A DNA stretch of 38,151 nucleotides. Origin: CAZOEL01 sp964578835. GTDB taxonomy: Bacteria > Desulfobacterota > Syntrophobacteria > Syntrophobacterales > Syntrophobacteraceae. Under the pieces are notes generated by a model that had not been told where the DNA came from, did no database searches, and saw nothing but the letters and a program-made list of their open reading frames with translations. Location: NCBI GenBank assembly GCA_964578835.1, contig CAZOEL010000070.1, forward strand, positions 1-38,151. Direction: 5' to 3'. The position numbers and the translations under genes are program-made. The stretch's first letter is position 1; each line of letters begins with the position of its first letter. This document shows positions 16,332 to 24,091 of this stretch, in pieces.

Positions 16332-16392
16332 GCATTGGCGTAAAGTTATGGAAGCTTTAAATAATGGAGCGATTATGCATGGTCCAGCTCTA

Positions 16393-16479
16393 CGTTATTC
16401 CGGTAGCCTGCAAGCCGGAATCCAGTCGAGCTGATCCATCATGTGGCTGGGTTCCGGCCGAAAACGTGCCGGAATAACG
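16393..16479. repeat. Nested extragenic palindrome
   Basis: The outer arms CGTTATTCCGG (16393-16403) and its complement (16469-16479) enclose inner arms GCCGGAATCCAG (16414-16425) and 16447-16458 with one mismatch. GGAATCCAG is shared with the neighbouring palindrome, suggesting one repeat family. Confidence 0.7.
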
Positions 16480-16535
16480 GTGTGGACAACATTAAGTTTA
16501 AGTACAATTAGATTTTAAAGGAGATGAAAAGAGAG

Positions 16536-17000
16536 TTATTCCGCCCCTCGCAGCAGCTTCGAGAAGCTATCGATCATGTTCATGTTCTGCTTGGCCTGCT
16601 TTACCGCGAACTCCTGGAACTGCCTCGTGATCACGCCGGCTGCGCCCGGATCTCCCTTGAGCATCCGGTAGGAGGCCAGCTCAGCTTCCAAGGCAGCACA
16701 CTTATTCTTAAGCTCTTCATGTTTTTCGAGCGCTTTTTGATGCTCGCCAGCGGGAACAAAGCCAAGCAACTTAAAATAAAAGTTAAAGGCAGGCAGGAAA
16801 CTTTTGTCCAGTTGCATCCATGGCGCAAGATGGTTGTCTTTCGCCGGTTTTGCTTCTTGCTCCCCCACGAATAGATTCGCTAACTTGCTTACATCGGCAG
16901 ACCATTGACTCATCAGCTTCAAAGACTGTTCGCACTGTTTCTGAGCTTTGGCGAGTCCGATCAGCAGCTTTCCCCATGATTCCAACAGATCGCTGTCCAT
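16536..17000 (-). CDS. Phasin-like PHA-associated protein
   Basis: This is a 154-residue cytoplasmic protein, mostly helical, with no catalytic motif. It opens with a segment of L-L-I-G-L-A-K-A-Q-K-Q type and carries a likely coiled coil (H-Q-K-A-L-E-K-H-E-E-L-K-N-K-C-A-A-L-E-A-E-L), then a helix ending in M-I-D-S-F-S-K-L-L. Part of it (W-M-Q-L-D-K-S-F-L-P-A) resembles regions of PhaE/phasin-type proteins. The start at 17000 has GAGGA upstream; the open frame extends further but the added residues look random. Its place between phaC and another phasin-like gene suggests granule coating or regulation; this is an inference. Confidence 0.65.
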   Translation of the reverse strand: MDSDLLESWGKLLIGLAKAQKQCEQSLKLMSQWSADVSKLANLFVGEQEAKPAKDNHLAPWMQLDKSFLPAFNFYFKLLGFVPAGEHQKALEKHEELKNKCAALEAELASYRMLKGDPGAAGVITRQFQEFAVKQAKQNMNMIDSFSKLLRGAE

Positions 17001-17061
17001 AGGCCGTCCTCTTCGACTATTCCGGCATGCTGTCTTCTTACAGGCGACAGGCAAAAGGTCT

Positions 17062-17104
17062 TTATTTCCATTGTCCCGGGGCCGTCCCAAGACAATGGAA
17101 ATAA
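17062..17104. repeat. 14-bp inverted repeat between phasin-like genes
   Basis: TTATTTCCATTGTC at 17062-17075 pairs perfectly with 17091-17104 over a 15-base G/C-rich loop. It sits upstream of the phasin-like gene at 17000 (-). It could be an operator or a hairpin in the transcript; there is no clear T tract. Confidence 0.6.
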
Positions 17105-17168
17105 CTATGGAATTAGGCAGCTCCAGGCCTCGAGCCGAAGATTGTCGTTCTGACCCGGGAGAGCTGCG

Positions 17169-17456
17169 CTATTGGCCAGGGCTTTGATCGGAATTCCCCG
17201 ACCTCACGAAGCATGTTTCCACTCGATTATACCCATCGCTCACAGCTTGCTTGAATTGCTCGACTCCCTTCTTATTGCTTTTGACCCAGTCAAGGAAGAA
17301 TCTCTTCCCTTCTTCGGGAAGCCACGATGCCTGGTCCATCATCGTCTTGGAGGCTCTTTCCGCTTGGTCCCAGTAGAGGATCATGTTTCCAAGCATATTG
17401 TCGAAAGCGGCTTTTTGGAAATCGATTAGCTGTTTTGTTGCTCTTGCCTGATCCAT
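17169..17456 (-). CDS. Small phasin-like protein
   Basis: This 95-residue protein is strongly helical and lacks catalytic motifs. Its sequence (K-Q-L-I-D-F-Q-K-A-A-F-D-N-M, W-D-Q-A-E-R-A-S-K-T-M-M-D-Q-A, F-L-D-W-V-K-S-N-K-K-G-V-E-Q-F-K) has the amphipathic character and motif style of phasins, which coat PHA granules. ATG 17456 has AAGGAG eight bases upstream. It lies next to phaEC and a second phasin-like gene on the same strand. There is no signal peptide. The family name is an inference from composition and context. Confidence 0.7.
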   Translation of the reverse strand: MDQARATKQLIDFQKAAFDNMLGNMILYWDQAERASKTMMDQASWLPEEGKRFFLDWVKSNKKGVEQFKQAVSDGYNRVETCFVRSGNSDQSPGQ

Positions 17457-17757
17457 CTTAGTGTCTCCTTGTCTCTATCGGGCGGGAAAGAAGAGTCGGC
17501 GCTTCGGGCGCTGAGTGGAAAGAACTTTCTATGAACAACCCGGTGCGCCTCTTTACGAATTCTTACTTATCAAGCGGATAGATAACTCTTTGAGGCTCTT
17601 TCTCTTGTTGAAGCTCCATGGCGTCGCTGAAAAGGATGGCCTTCCGCCATCATCCTGCTCAATGTTTGGTTCTATCAAATCTAGGAGAATTCAGACTGGC
17701 TCTCAATGGGGTGAACTCAGTATTTTTGAGGGTAGGGATTCGGTATGGTGTGAACGA
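17457..17757. other. Intergenic region upstream of the phasin-like genes
   Basis: About 300 bases between the phasin start and the stop of the barrel gene, both on -. No gene was recognised; it presumably includes the phasin promoter. Confidence 0.4.
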
Positions 17758-19017
17758 TCAAAACTTATAGGTGATTTTCGTGTAAAACCTGTCGTTTCCC
17801 CCGTACCCGCCGAAAAAGGTCTGTTCTCCACCGGAAAGAATGTCGACGCCCGCCTCCAGTTCAATGCTCCTTTTGCGATAAATCAAGGCGGGCTCGAAGA
17901 AACCGTCTTTATCTCCGAGGTTGTAAGATCCTTCCAGCTTGAGCGTCCATCTCCTTTCGGCATCGAAGCTGTACGTTGCTTTGGCCATGCACGCCTTATT
18001 CAGAATGCGGCGGAAGTCGATGGTTGCAAACCCTACGGGGTTGTCATGCTGAGTGACTATTTCGTCCGCATATTGCAAAAGGATATAGAGGCTGTCCACT
18101 GGCTTCAGGATTCCGCTCCATTCGCGATCTATTCCCAAAACAAACTGCGCAAAATCATCCTCATTGCGCTGTCTGAAATATCCTGCTTCTCCGCGAAGGC
18201 TGTAGCCGCCCACCGCTCTGACTGCGGAAACAGCGTACACTTCTTCAAATCGAGCCATGGGAACAAGACCGAATAACCCTCCCGAGGCCGGCATAAGCTT
18301 GAAGGATGGACTGAAGCTGTAGCCTCTGTAGTAGACCGCGTTCAGGTCGAATCCTTCCAAGGCGGCTCCAATGCGGAGCGACGCCTGCCCGTGATTTCGC
18401 CCGATGATCTCCTGTTCCTCGTTTACCAGGCCCGGCGGAAGATCTCTTTCCCATCTCCCCCCGATCACGGGCAGTTTCGAAGGCGTAAACCACGGGATGT
18501 ACGCCAACTCGGCGTAGGCTCCATACCCGAATCGAAGATAGGCGGCGGGTATCCCCACTCTCTCCGATTCCAGGATATCGGTCCAGTCTCTCGGACTGAG
18601 GTTGTCTGAAGGAGATATCGTGTCGGTTACGGACCAGTCGAAGATCTGTTTTCCGATGCGCAGAGTGAGTCGGTTGCGCTTGTAATCGACATAAGCTTCA
18701 CGCAGATTGGCGATGATGCGCTCACCGCTTCTTTCCGCCGGGCCATCGAGGGCGCCTTGGGCAAAGCCTTCCGAATCGATGCGCATGTCTCCTTCCAGGT
18801 ATATGAGGAGCGGCTCGGAAATCGAATAAGAGAGCGTCGGCCTAAACCGGATTTCGCCATATTGGTCTTCGGCTCCTTCCTTTTCCTGAATATACGCGCA
18901 CCCGAAGGACTCAACCGTTCCTCCGACCTTGATTTCTCCAGCCAAAGCGAGGGAAGCCGACTGTAGAACCAGATAAGCAAAAACGAACGCTTTAGTTAGC
19001 AGACAACCCAGCCGCAT
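17758..19017 (-). CDS. Outer-membrane beta-barrel protein of an MMPL/LolA-like cluster
   Basis: This 419-residue protein has a cleavable signal peptide (about 1-26, S-L-A-L-A) and then alternating polar/aromatic segments typical of outer-membrane beta strands. It ends in I-T-Y-K-F, whose terminal phenylalanine is the usual outer-membrane assembly signal. It includes L-R-I-G-K-Q-I-F-D-W-S and S-P-R-D-W, the style of DUF1302-like porins. It is the last gene of a three-gene operon after an MMPL/RND transporter and a LolA-like periplasmic protein; its ATG is 2 bases after the preceding stop. Together they may form a route for lipid or another hydrophobic substrate across the envelope. The substrate is not shown by the sequence. 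Confidence 0.8.
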   Translation of the reverse strand: MRLGCLLTKAFVFAYLVLQSASLALAGEIKVGGTVESFGCAYIQEKEGAEDQYGEIRFRPTLSYSISEPLLIYLEGDMRIDSEGFAQGALDGPAERSGERIIANLREAYVDYKRNRLTLRIGKQIFDWSVTDTISPSDNLSPRDWTDILESERVGIPAAYLRFGYGAYAELAYIPWFTPSKLPVIGGRWERDLPPGLVNEEQEIIGRNHGQASLRIGAALEGFDLNAVYYRGYSFSPSFKLMPASGGLFGLVPMARFEEVYAVSAVRAVGGYSLRGEAGYFRQRNEDDFAQFVLGIDREWSGILKPVDSLYILLQYADEIVTQHDNPVGFATIDFRRILNKACMAKATYSFDAERRWTLKLEGSYNLGDKDGFFEPALIYRKRSIELEAGVDILSGGEQTFFGGYGGNDRFYTKITYKF

Positions 19018-19019
19018 GG

Positions 19020-19808
19020 CTACATTCTTTCACTTTCCAGGAAATCTTTCGAGAAAACGCCTCCCGGGGGCTCTTTGTCGATTTCACGCTCCATGACATC
19101 GATTCTCGTCTTTCGCTTAAGGAGCAGGTTGTCCATCTCGATATGATTGGCGCGCCACAATCCCCTATCGGAAAAGGTTATCCCGGAATTGGTCTGAACC
19201 TTGATTAGTTCCCCCTTCTTTCCGTAATACTCCACCTTTGTGATAACGAGCTTCTCGTCCACCCAGAGGAGACGACGACCGTAGCCCGTTTCGACTCCCG
19301 CTCCGGGAACGGCCTCGATCACTGAGGCATTTCCGTCCTTCCCGGAAAAAGAATAGGTGAAATCCCGCATGCGCTCTCCGATCAATTGCCGGATATCTTC
19401 ATTTGTCATATCTGTGCCGGCGAAATACTTCCCCTGTTCTCCCGGAGCAATTTTCCTGACTTTTTTCAAAGAGGGCAGTTTGAGATATTGTTCGTCATCC
19501 TTTCCCGCATGCCGCAGAGTAAGGAGCCCCAGGCCGCGGTCCAGCGGCGGTTCGAGGAATTTGATCGTAATGCAATCTTCGCGGGCGGGATCGAGCTTTG
19601 TCCAGCGCAGCAGTTTCTTCTCTTCTTTTCTGCCGTCGGAATAGACGATGACAATTCCAATCGATTCCTTTTCATAATTCGCCTGACGAAAAAGCTCCCA
19701 GCTTTTCGAAATGATTCCTTCCGCCGACAGATCTTCAGCCGGGCAAGAGGTTGAAGAGCTAAAAGCAATGAGCGCTGCCGAAGCCAGTATGAAAAACGTC
19801 TTCTTCAT
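19020..19808 (-). CDS. Periplasmic outer-membrane lipoprotein-sorting (LolA-like) protein
   Basis: This is a 262-residue exported protein. After a signal peptide (M-K-K-T-F-F-I-L-A-S-A-A, ending near S-C-P-A) comes a beta-rich domain like the LolA-like family often annotated as outer membrane lipoprotein-sorting protein. Seen: R-W-T-K-L-D-P, F-L-E-P-P-L-D-R-G-L-G-L-L-T, Y-L-K-L-P-S-L-K-K-V-R-K-I and F-A-G-T-D-M-T-N-E-D. ATG 19808 is chosen since AGGGG lies six bases ahead; the frame extends 10 codons further without need. It starts 20 bases after the transporter stop and is followed 2 bases later by the barrel gene, so all three are co-transcribed. It probably carries a lipid or lipoprotein between membranes. 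Confidence 0.85.
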   Translation of the reverse strand: MKKTFFILASAALIAFSSSTSCPAEDLSAEGIISKSWELFRQANYEKESIGIVIVYSDGRKEEKKLLRWTKLDPAREDCITIKFLEPPLDRGLGLLTLRHAGKDDEQYLKLPSLKKVRKIAPGEQGKYFAGTDMTNEDIRQLIGERMRDFTYSFSGKDGNASVIEAVPGAGVETGYGRRLLWVDEKLVITKVEYYGKKGELIKVQTNSGITFSDRGLWRANHIEMDNLLLKRKTRIDVMEREIDKEPPGGVFSKDFLESERM

Positions 19809-19827
19809 GAATCCCCTTTCTTTTCTT

Positions 19828-22380
19828 TCAACGGACATTGTATGGAGCTTCTTCCGCAGAACTCACGACCTCATGAGCGGCCTCCGCCCTGACGCACCAG
19901 GGCAGCAAAGCGGGCAGGAGCACCAGCGATCCGAAACCGCAGGCCAACAGCATGACGATCATTATCCATCCTATGCGCTCCACGGGAATAAAGCGGGACG
20001 CCATGAGCGGAGCGAAGCACAAGGAATTGAGCAGGATGTCGATGACGATGATTTTTCCTCTGACGGGCAAGGCGTACCGCAGCGACTGCCTGGCGTCCTT
20101 GCCAGAAAGCAGGGCCGCCTGGTAATCGGCAACCATGTAAAGGCTGAAATCGATTGCCGCATTGATCGCCAGGGCGGTTATGCATGCGGTTGCCTGATCG
20201 AGAGGTATGCGAAACAGGATCATCACCAGAACGATCACCGAAAAGCCGAATACGAAAGGAGCGCCGATCGCGGCCCCTGTGCGCCAGGGGCAGAGTCGCA
20301 GCGCCGGGTGCGTGCCTCGGGACAAGGATCGATGGCGCCACATGATCCAAATCGCGCAGATGAGCGCTACGATCCACATCGAGCTCACCGCATTCCATGG
20401 TTTTCCTTCACGGATGTACCTGTCGTTTTGGGGGTAAGTGAGAAACTTGCCGAAAGGCAAGACCTCGAGCTCAGGAAAGCGGTCGTGGGCAAGCCGGATG
20501 ATGCCAGCGACTATGTCTCCGGTTTTATTGGAATCATCCGCCGAAAAAGAGGCGAAAAGGATCAATCCTTTATCGTCCCAGAGCTGGTCTTTGATTGCGG
20601 GTCCCAAGTCCCATTCGATCATCTGCAGCGCATCATGTATTTCGCTCTCGTTGCGTGGCAGATGCGCTCCATACGTCTCTCTAGCGATAACGCTCGTGAT
20701 GTCCGTTACGGCATTCACTTCGCGAATGCCGTCCAACGTTGCGATTCTGCGCTTGAGCCCATCGACTCGCGCCCAAAAAGCAGGATCATAGATTCCTCTC
20801 CCATTCCTCGGCAACACCAGCACCGATATGCGATCGAACCCGTAGCTTCCTTCCTCGTTCAATATCTCGCTCGCTCGATACACTATGGTGTTTGGCAAAT
20901 AATCGAGCGGTCTGGTCCTTACGTGAAGGAACTGGAAGTCTTTTTTCGTGAAGGGAACATAGTCGGATGCGACCATCAGAAGAACCGCCAGGGTCAAAAC
21001 GCCGATTACCCACAGAGACGATATCGCATTCTTGCGATACGAAAATTCTTTGCTTTCGTCTGGGTCCAGAACGGTGTGGCAGAGCTTCGTGACTTTGCTC
21101 AGGGATCGGTCCCAGATCTCGCCTGCCTGTTTTGAGCGCAGCGATTGTCCCTCCGCCGCCTCTCCGCCAATGAGCGTGTGGAATGCAGGTAGAAAGACGA
21201 GAACAAGAAAGAGTAGATAGACGATTCCAAGCGCCGAAAAAATCCCGACTTCCAGTATTCCCCGTATGCCGATCTGATAGAGAGTTCCAAAATTCGCCAG
21301 AGCGTTGAGAGCCGTGACAAGAATGACTCCGTCTACAATGGCTCCGGTCTTGATCCAGAGTTCCGCTGGAGAGCGCCCGCCGGCAATCAGACGCTCTTCG
21401 TTGTAGCATTCGAACTTGCGCTCCACAAAGGATATGCCGGAGATTATGATGGCTGTATAGACCAGCAGCGTATAGATGCGCTCATAGACTTGAAATCCGA
21501 GCTGTTGCAGTAGTCCGATAGAGCCTCTGGTCCAAAGGAGGCAAAGTACGATGACAAGAATTGCGATGCTGGTCTGCCGCTTGCTTTTCAAGCTGAGATA
21601 GAGAGCCATGCCGGCTATCACTAATCCTATGGACGTGAGCTTGAGCATGTCCGAAGTCAGGGCGGCGTCCATGAGGCCGCACGCCGTAGCCCACCCGGCT
21701 ACCGTCACCTCCTTGTATTTTCCTGTCGGGTTTATGTCCGTCTTGAAGAGCCATTCGAGCCGGGAAATCTTCCTTTGCTCCAAAAGCTCGGCAATTCGTC
21801 TGAATATGGCGATTTCGTCAAAGCCTCTCGGCAACAGGACGTTCACCGTGGCGTAATCGAATTTTCTTCCGATCAGCATTCCATAAACAGAGGCGTCTCG
21901 GGCTACTTCGGCCTTCCAGGCTTCGAGCGCGGAGGCGTTGGAGGAAATTTCGAGCAGAGCCTCCTCATTGATGTACGGACTGTTCAATAGCTGCTCTCCG
22001 TCATCTCGATACCTGGGAACAACCGAGAGGCTCAAAATCCCGAGCTCTGGAAAGGCGGCCTCGAGCTCATCGGTAAGCTCCGCGATGAATTTCATGTCCT
22101 GCAAAGAAATCTGCGGGTTGAAAGTGATAACAAAAGTGATGACATCGGAGGTTTTGAGCCCTTGCGCCATAAGCGCTTCAGCCCTTTTGTCCATGATGTA
22201 GCAGGGGTCTTCCTTGTTGAGAAGAGAATCGTCCAGGATCCCGCCTCTTTTGGCGGTCAGATTGCCGTATGCAACGGGAAGGAGTGTGACAACGAGCACA
22301 AAAAGAACTATTCCAATGGATGCTGCAGGCTTTCTCATGCTATCTCCCAAAGCGCTCAGGAGCCGTAAAAAATTACTCAT
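19828..22380 (-). CDS. MMPL/RND-family transporter
   Basis: This 850-residue inner-membrane exporter has an RND-type layout in two halves. A first transmembrane helix (about 20-40) is followed by a periplasmic domain to about 225 and a helix bundle (about 230-400). A second helix near 455-475, a second periplasmic domain and a final bundle (about 665-840) follow. Acidic and small residues in the central helices (A-L-A-I-N-A-A-I-D-F-S-L-Y-M-V) fit a proton-driven mechanism. MMPL proteins move lipids and hydrophobic compounds. Gene order with the LolA-like and barrel proteins downstream supports trans-envelope export. ATG 22380 is used; ATG 22338 is an alternative. A likely promoter lies about 130 bases upstream. 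Confidence 0.88.
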   Translation of the reverse strand: MSNFLRLLSALGDSMRKPAASIGIVLFVLVVTLLPVAYGNLTAKRGGILDDSLLNKEDPCYIMDKRAEALMAQGLKTSDVITFVITFNPQISLQDMKFIAELTDELEAAFPELGILSLSVVPRYRDDGEQLLNSPYINEEALLEISSNASALEAWKAEVARDASVYGMLIGRKFDYATVNVLLPRGFDEIAIFRRIAELLEQRKISRLEWLFKTDINPTGKYKEVTVAGWATACGLMDAALTSDMLKLTSIGLVIAGMALYLSLKSKRQTSIAILVIVLCLLWTRGSIGLLQQLGFQVYERIYTLLVYTAIIISGISFVERKFECYNEERLIAGGRSPAELWIKTGAIVDGVILVTALNALANFGTLYQIGIRGILEVGIFSALGIVYLLFLVLVFLPAFHTLIGGEAAEGQSLRSKQAGEIWDRSLSKVTKLCHTVLDPDESKEFSYRKNAISSLWVIGVLTLAVLLMVASDYVPFTKKDFQFLHVRTRPLDYLPNTIVYRASEILNEEGSYGFDRISVLVLPRNGRGIYDPAFWARVDGLKRRIATLDGIREVNAVTDITSVIARETYGAHLPRNESEIHDALQMIEWDLGPAIKDQLWDDKGLILFASFSADDSNKTGDIVAGIIRLAHDRFPELEVLPFGKFLTYPQNDRYIREGKPWNAVSSMWIVALICAIWIMWRHRSLSRGTHPALRLCPWRTGAAIGAPFVFGFSVIVLVMILFRIPLDQATACITALAINAAIDFSLYMVADYQAALLSGKDARQSLRYALPVRGKIIVIDILLNSLCFAPLMASRFIPVERIGWIMIVMLLACGFGSLVLLPALLPWCVRAEAAHEVVSSAEEAPYNVR

Positions 22381-22508
22381 TGTCTCGGTTTGGCCACAGC
22401 AGACCTTTTCGAAAAGACTTTCCCGATGACATCAAAAATGGCAGGCCCTCGTTCGGTATGCCCTTTTTGCGTCTTCTTTTGACTACTTATTCATGTGAAG
22501 AATTGGTA

Positions 22509-22538
22509 CAAATATGAAGTTGGCAGAGGCTTTGTCAA
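22509..22538 (-). promoter_or_regulatory. Candidate sigma-70 promoter for the MMPL operon
   Basis: Read on -, TTGACA (22538-22533) is followed 18 bases later by TATTTG (or 17 later by ATATTT). The -35 is perfect and the -10 is fair. It lies about 130 bases upstream of the transporter ATG. Confidence 0.45.
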
Positions 22539-22590
22539 GCAAAATATCTCTTGGTGGGTGAATGGGTGAATTTAACGGTTTTTGGAGATT

Positions 22591-23508
22591 ATGGTGATAA
22601 TCAGTGCGAGTCGTCGAACGGATATTCCAGCTTTTTACACCGAATGGTTCATGAACCGTATTCGCTCCGGCTTCTGTATTGTCCCCAATCCGTTCAACGC
22701 CAGGCAAATCTCCCACATTTCCTTGAAGCCCGAGGATGTCGACGCCATCGTTTTCTGGACAAGGAATCCGCGTCCGCTCTTTCCTTATTTGACCGAGCTG
22801 GATGAGCGAGGCTATCGGTACTACTTCCTTTACACCCTCATGGCCAATCCCGGGCTCATCGATCCCGGCTCGCCTCGGGTTGAAGACTCTATCGAGACCT
22901 TTCGCGATCTCTCCTTTCTAATCGGCCCCAAAAGGGTGATCTGGCGCTACGATCCCATCCTTTTTACCAGCATTACAGGTCCCGATTTTCATGAGGGAGC
23001 CTATCGGCATATCGCGAGATCTTTGAAAGGGCGCGCAACGCGGTCAATCGTTAGCATCGCTCAGATGTATCGGAAGACTCGCAAGCGTATGAGCAGGCTG
23101 GCCGAACAGGGGATCGAGATCCTTCCGTATGACGAGAGAATGTTGTCTTTGCTGATGGGATCTCTTGCACAGATCGCAGCGGATAACGGCATGGAGATTC
23201 AGAGCTGCGCCGACGAACTTGATTTGCAGCGTTACGGAATCAGTCCCGGGAAATGCGTCAATGAGGAGCTCCTCTCCAATGAATTCGGGCTTCGCCTCGA
23301 GGTTGCAAAAGACGCCTGCCAGAGAAAAAAGTGTAATTGCGCAGCGAGCAAAGATATTGGAATGTACGATTCCTGCCTATTCGGATGCGTATATTGCTAT
23401 GCGACCACCAGCTTCGAGCGGGCGAGGGAAAATTACCGAAGGCATGATAAGGAATCGCCCTCGCTTCTGACCTTACGCGGACAGGGTCTCGCGAGTAAAG
23501 AGCTGTGA
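22591..23508 (+). CDS. DUF1848 family protein with C-terminal cysteine cluster
   Basis: This 305-residue protein belongs to the DUF1848 family of unknown function. Seen: I-S-A-S-R-R-T-D-I-P at the N terminus, V-F-W-T-R-N-P, V-I-W-R-Y-D-P-I, and near the C terminus C-Q-R-K-K-C-N-C followed by D-I-G-M-Y-D-S-C-L-F-G-C-V-Y-C-Y-A. The last part contains C-x3-C-x2-C, the spacing used by radical-SAM iron-sulfur sites, although here it is C-terminal. ATG 22591 is preferred (GGAG three bases before); TTG 22582 is possible. The gene stands alone, divergent from the MMPL operon and convergent with a methyltransferase. Function unknown; an iron-sulfur cluster is likely. Confidence 0.85.
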   Translation: MVIISASRRTDIPAFYTEWFMNRIRSGFCIVPNPFNARQISHISLKPEDVDAIVFWTRNPRPLFPYLTELDERGYRYYFLYTLMANPGLIDPGSPRVEDSIETFRDLSFLIGPKRVIWRYDPILFTSITGPDFHEGAYRHIARSLKGRATRSIVSIAQMYRKTRKRMSRLAEQGIEILPYDERMLSLLMGSLAQIAADNGMEIQSCADELDLQRYGISPGKCVNEELLSNEFGLRLEVAKDACQRKKCNCAASKDIGMYDSCLFGCVYCYATTSFERARENYRRHDKESPSLLTLRGQGLASKEL

Positions 23509-23526
23509 TGAGAGCGGTAGGATGAT

Positions 23527-24066
23527 CTACTGGCCTGCCGGAGGCTTTGTGCAGACGAGCTGAGCTATTGCACGTTCTTTTTCTTCCTCTATTCCCTCCC
23601 AATAATGAAGGATATTCCAGTCTTCAAACCATCCTTTCAATTCGCCGGGCTTGAGAAGAAAATCGGGATTGCGCGGCTTGCCGAACTTAGCCTGTTCGAC
23701 TGTATAAGTCTCATACATGAGGATGCCCGTTGGGCGAAGAGCCTTTCTGATGCAGGAGATGAGGGGACGATGCAGGTAGCGGAACACAAGCAAGGCGCCA
23801 TAGGAATCCGGGGGAAGCGGGCTCGCGCTTGGCGCCTCCAGATCGACTTGCCACAGTATAATGCCGGCGCCGTTTTCGAGCGCAAGCTCCTGGGCGCGCT
23901 GCAACCTTTCCGATGAATTATCGCAGCAGATCACAGAAAGGCCCTGCTGCGCCAGGAAAATTCCATTCCGCCCGTCGCCGCAGGCCAAGTCCAGGATCGG
24001 ACCGGGTAAAACCCTTTCGGTAAAAAGACTCATGTGTTCAATGAGCAAATGAGCCGGGTCGAGCAT
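23527..24066 (-). CDS. Class I SAM-dependent methyltransferase
   Basis: This 179-residue cytoplasmic protein has the Rossmann-type methyltransferase fold. Motif I is P-I-L-D-L-A-C-G-D-G-R-N-G (about 22-34), the acidic end of strand 2 is V-I-C-C-D-N-S (about 45-51), and the later Y-G-A-L-L-V-F-R-Y-L-H-R-P and R-P-T-G-I-L-M-Y-E-T-Y match motifs of TehB/UbiE-like enzymes. The Y-E-T-Y segment followed by F-G-K-P-R-N-P is typical of small TehB-like proteins. The substrate is unknown. It lies 25 bases after the stop of the upstream two-component gene on the same strand, so it may be co-transcribed, and it is convergent with the DUF1848 gene. Confidence 0.82.
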   Translation of the reverse strand: MLDPAHLLIEHMSLFTERVLPGPILDLACGDGRNGIFLAQQGLSVICCDNSSERLQRAQELALENGAGIILWQVDLEAPSASPLPPDSYGALLVFRYLHRPLISCIRKALRPTGILMYETYTVEQAKFGKPRNPDFLLKPGELKGWFEDWNILHYWEGIEEEKERAIAQLVCTKPPAGQ

Positions 24067-24091
24067 CCATCACCTCGCTATCGATCCTCAA

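Larger units (their letters stand above)
16205..16535. other. Intergenic region filled by extragenic palindromes
   Basis: About 330 bases lie between convergent phaC and a phasin-like gene. Two palindromic elements occupy most of it (separate entries). There is no open frame with support. Confidence 0.6.

Noticed and set aside
19711..21135. A 474-codon open frame on +
   Set aside because: It runs antisense to the MMPL transporter and LolA-like gene and has no domain; it is a shadow of high-GC coding sequence.
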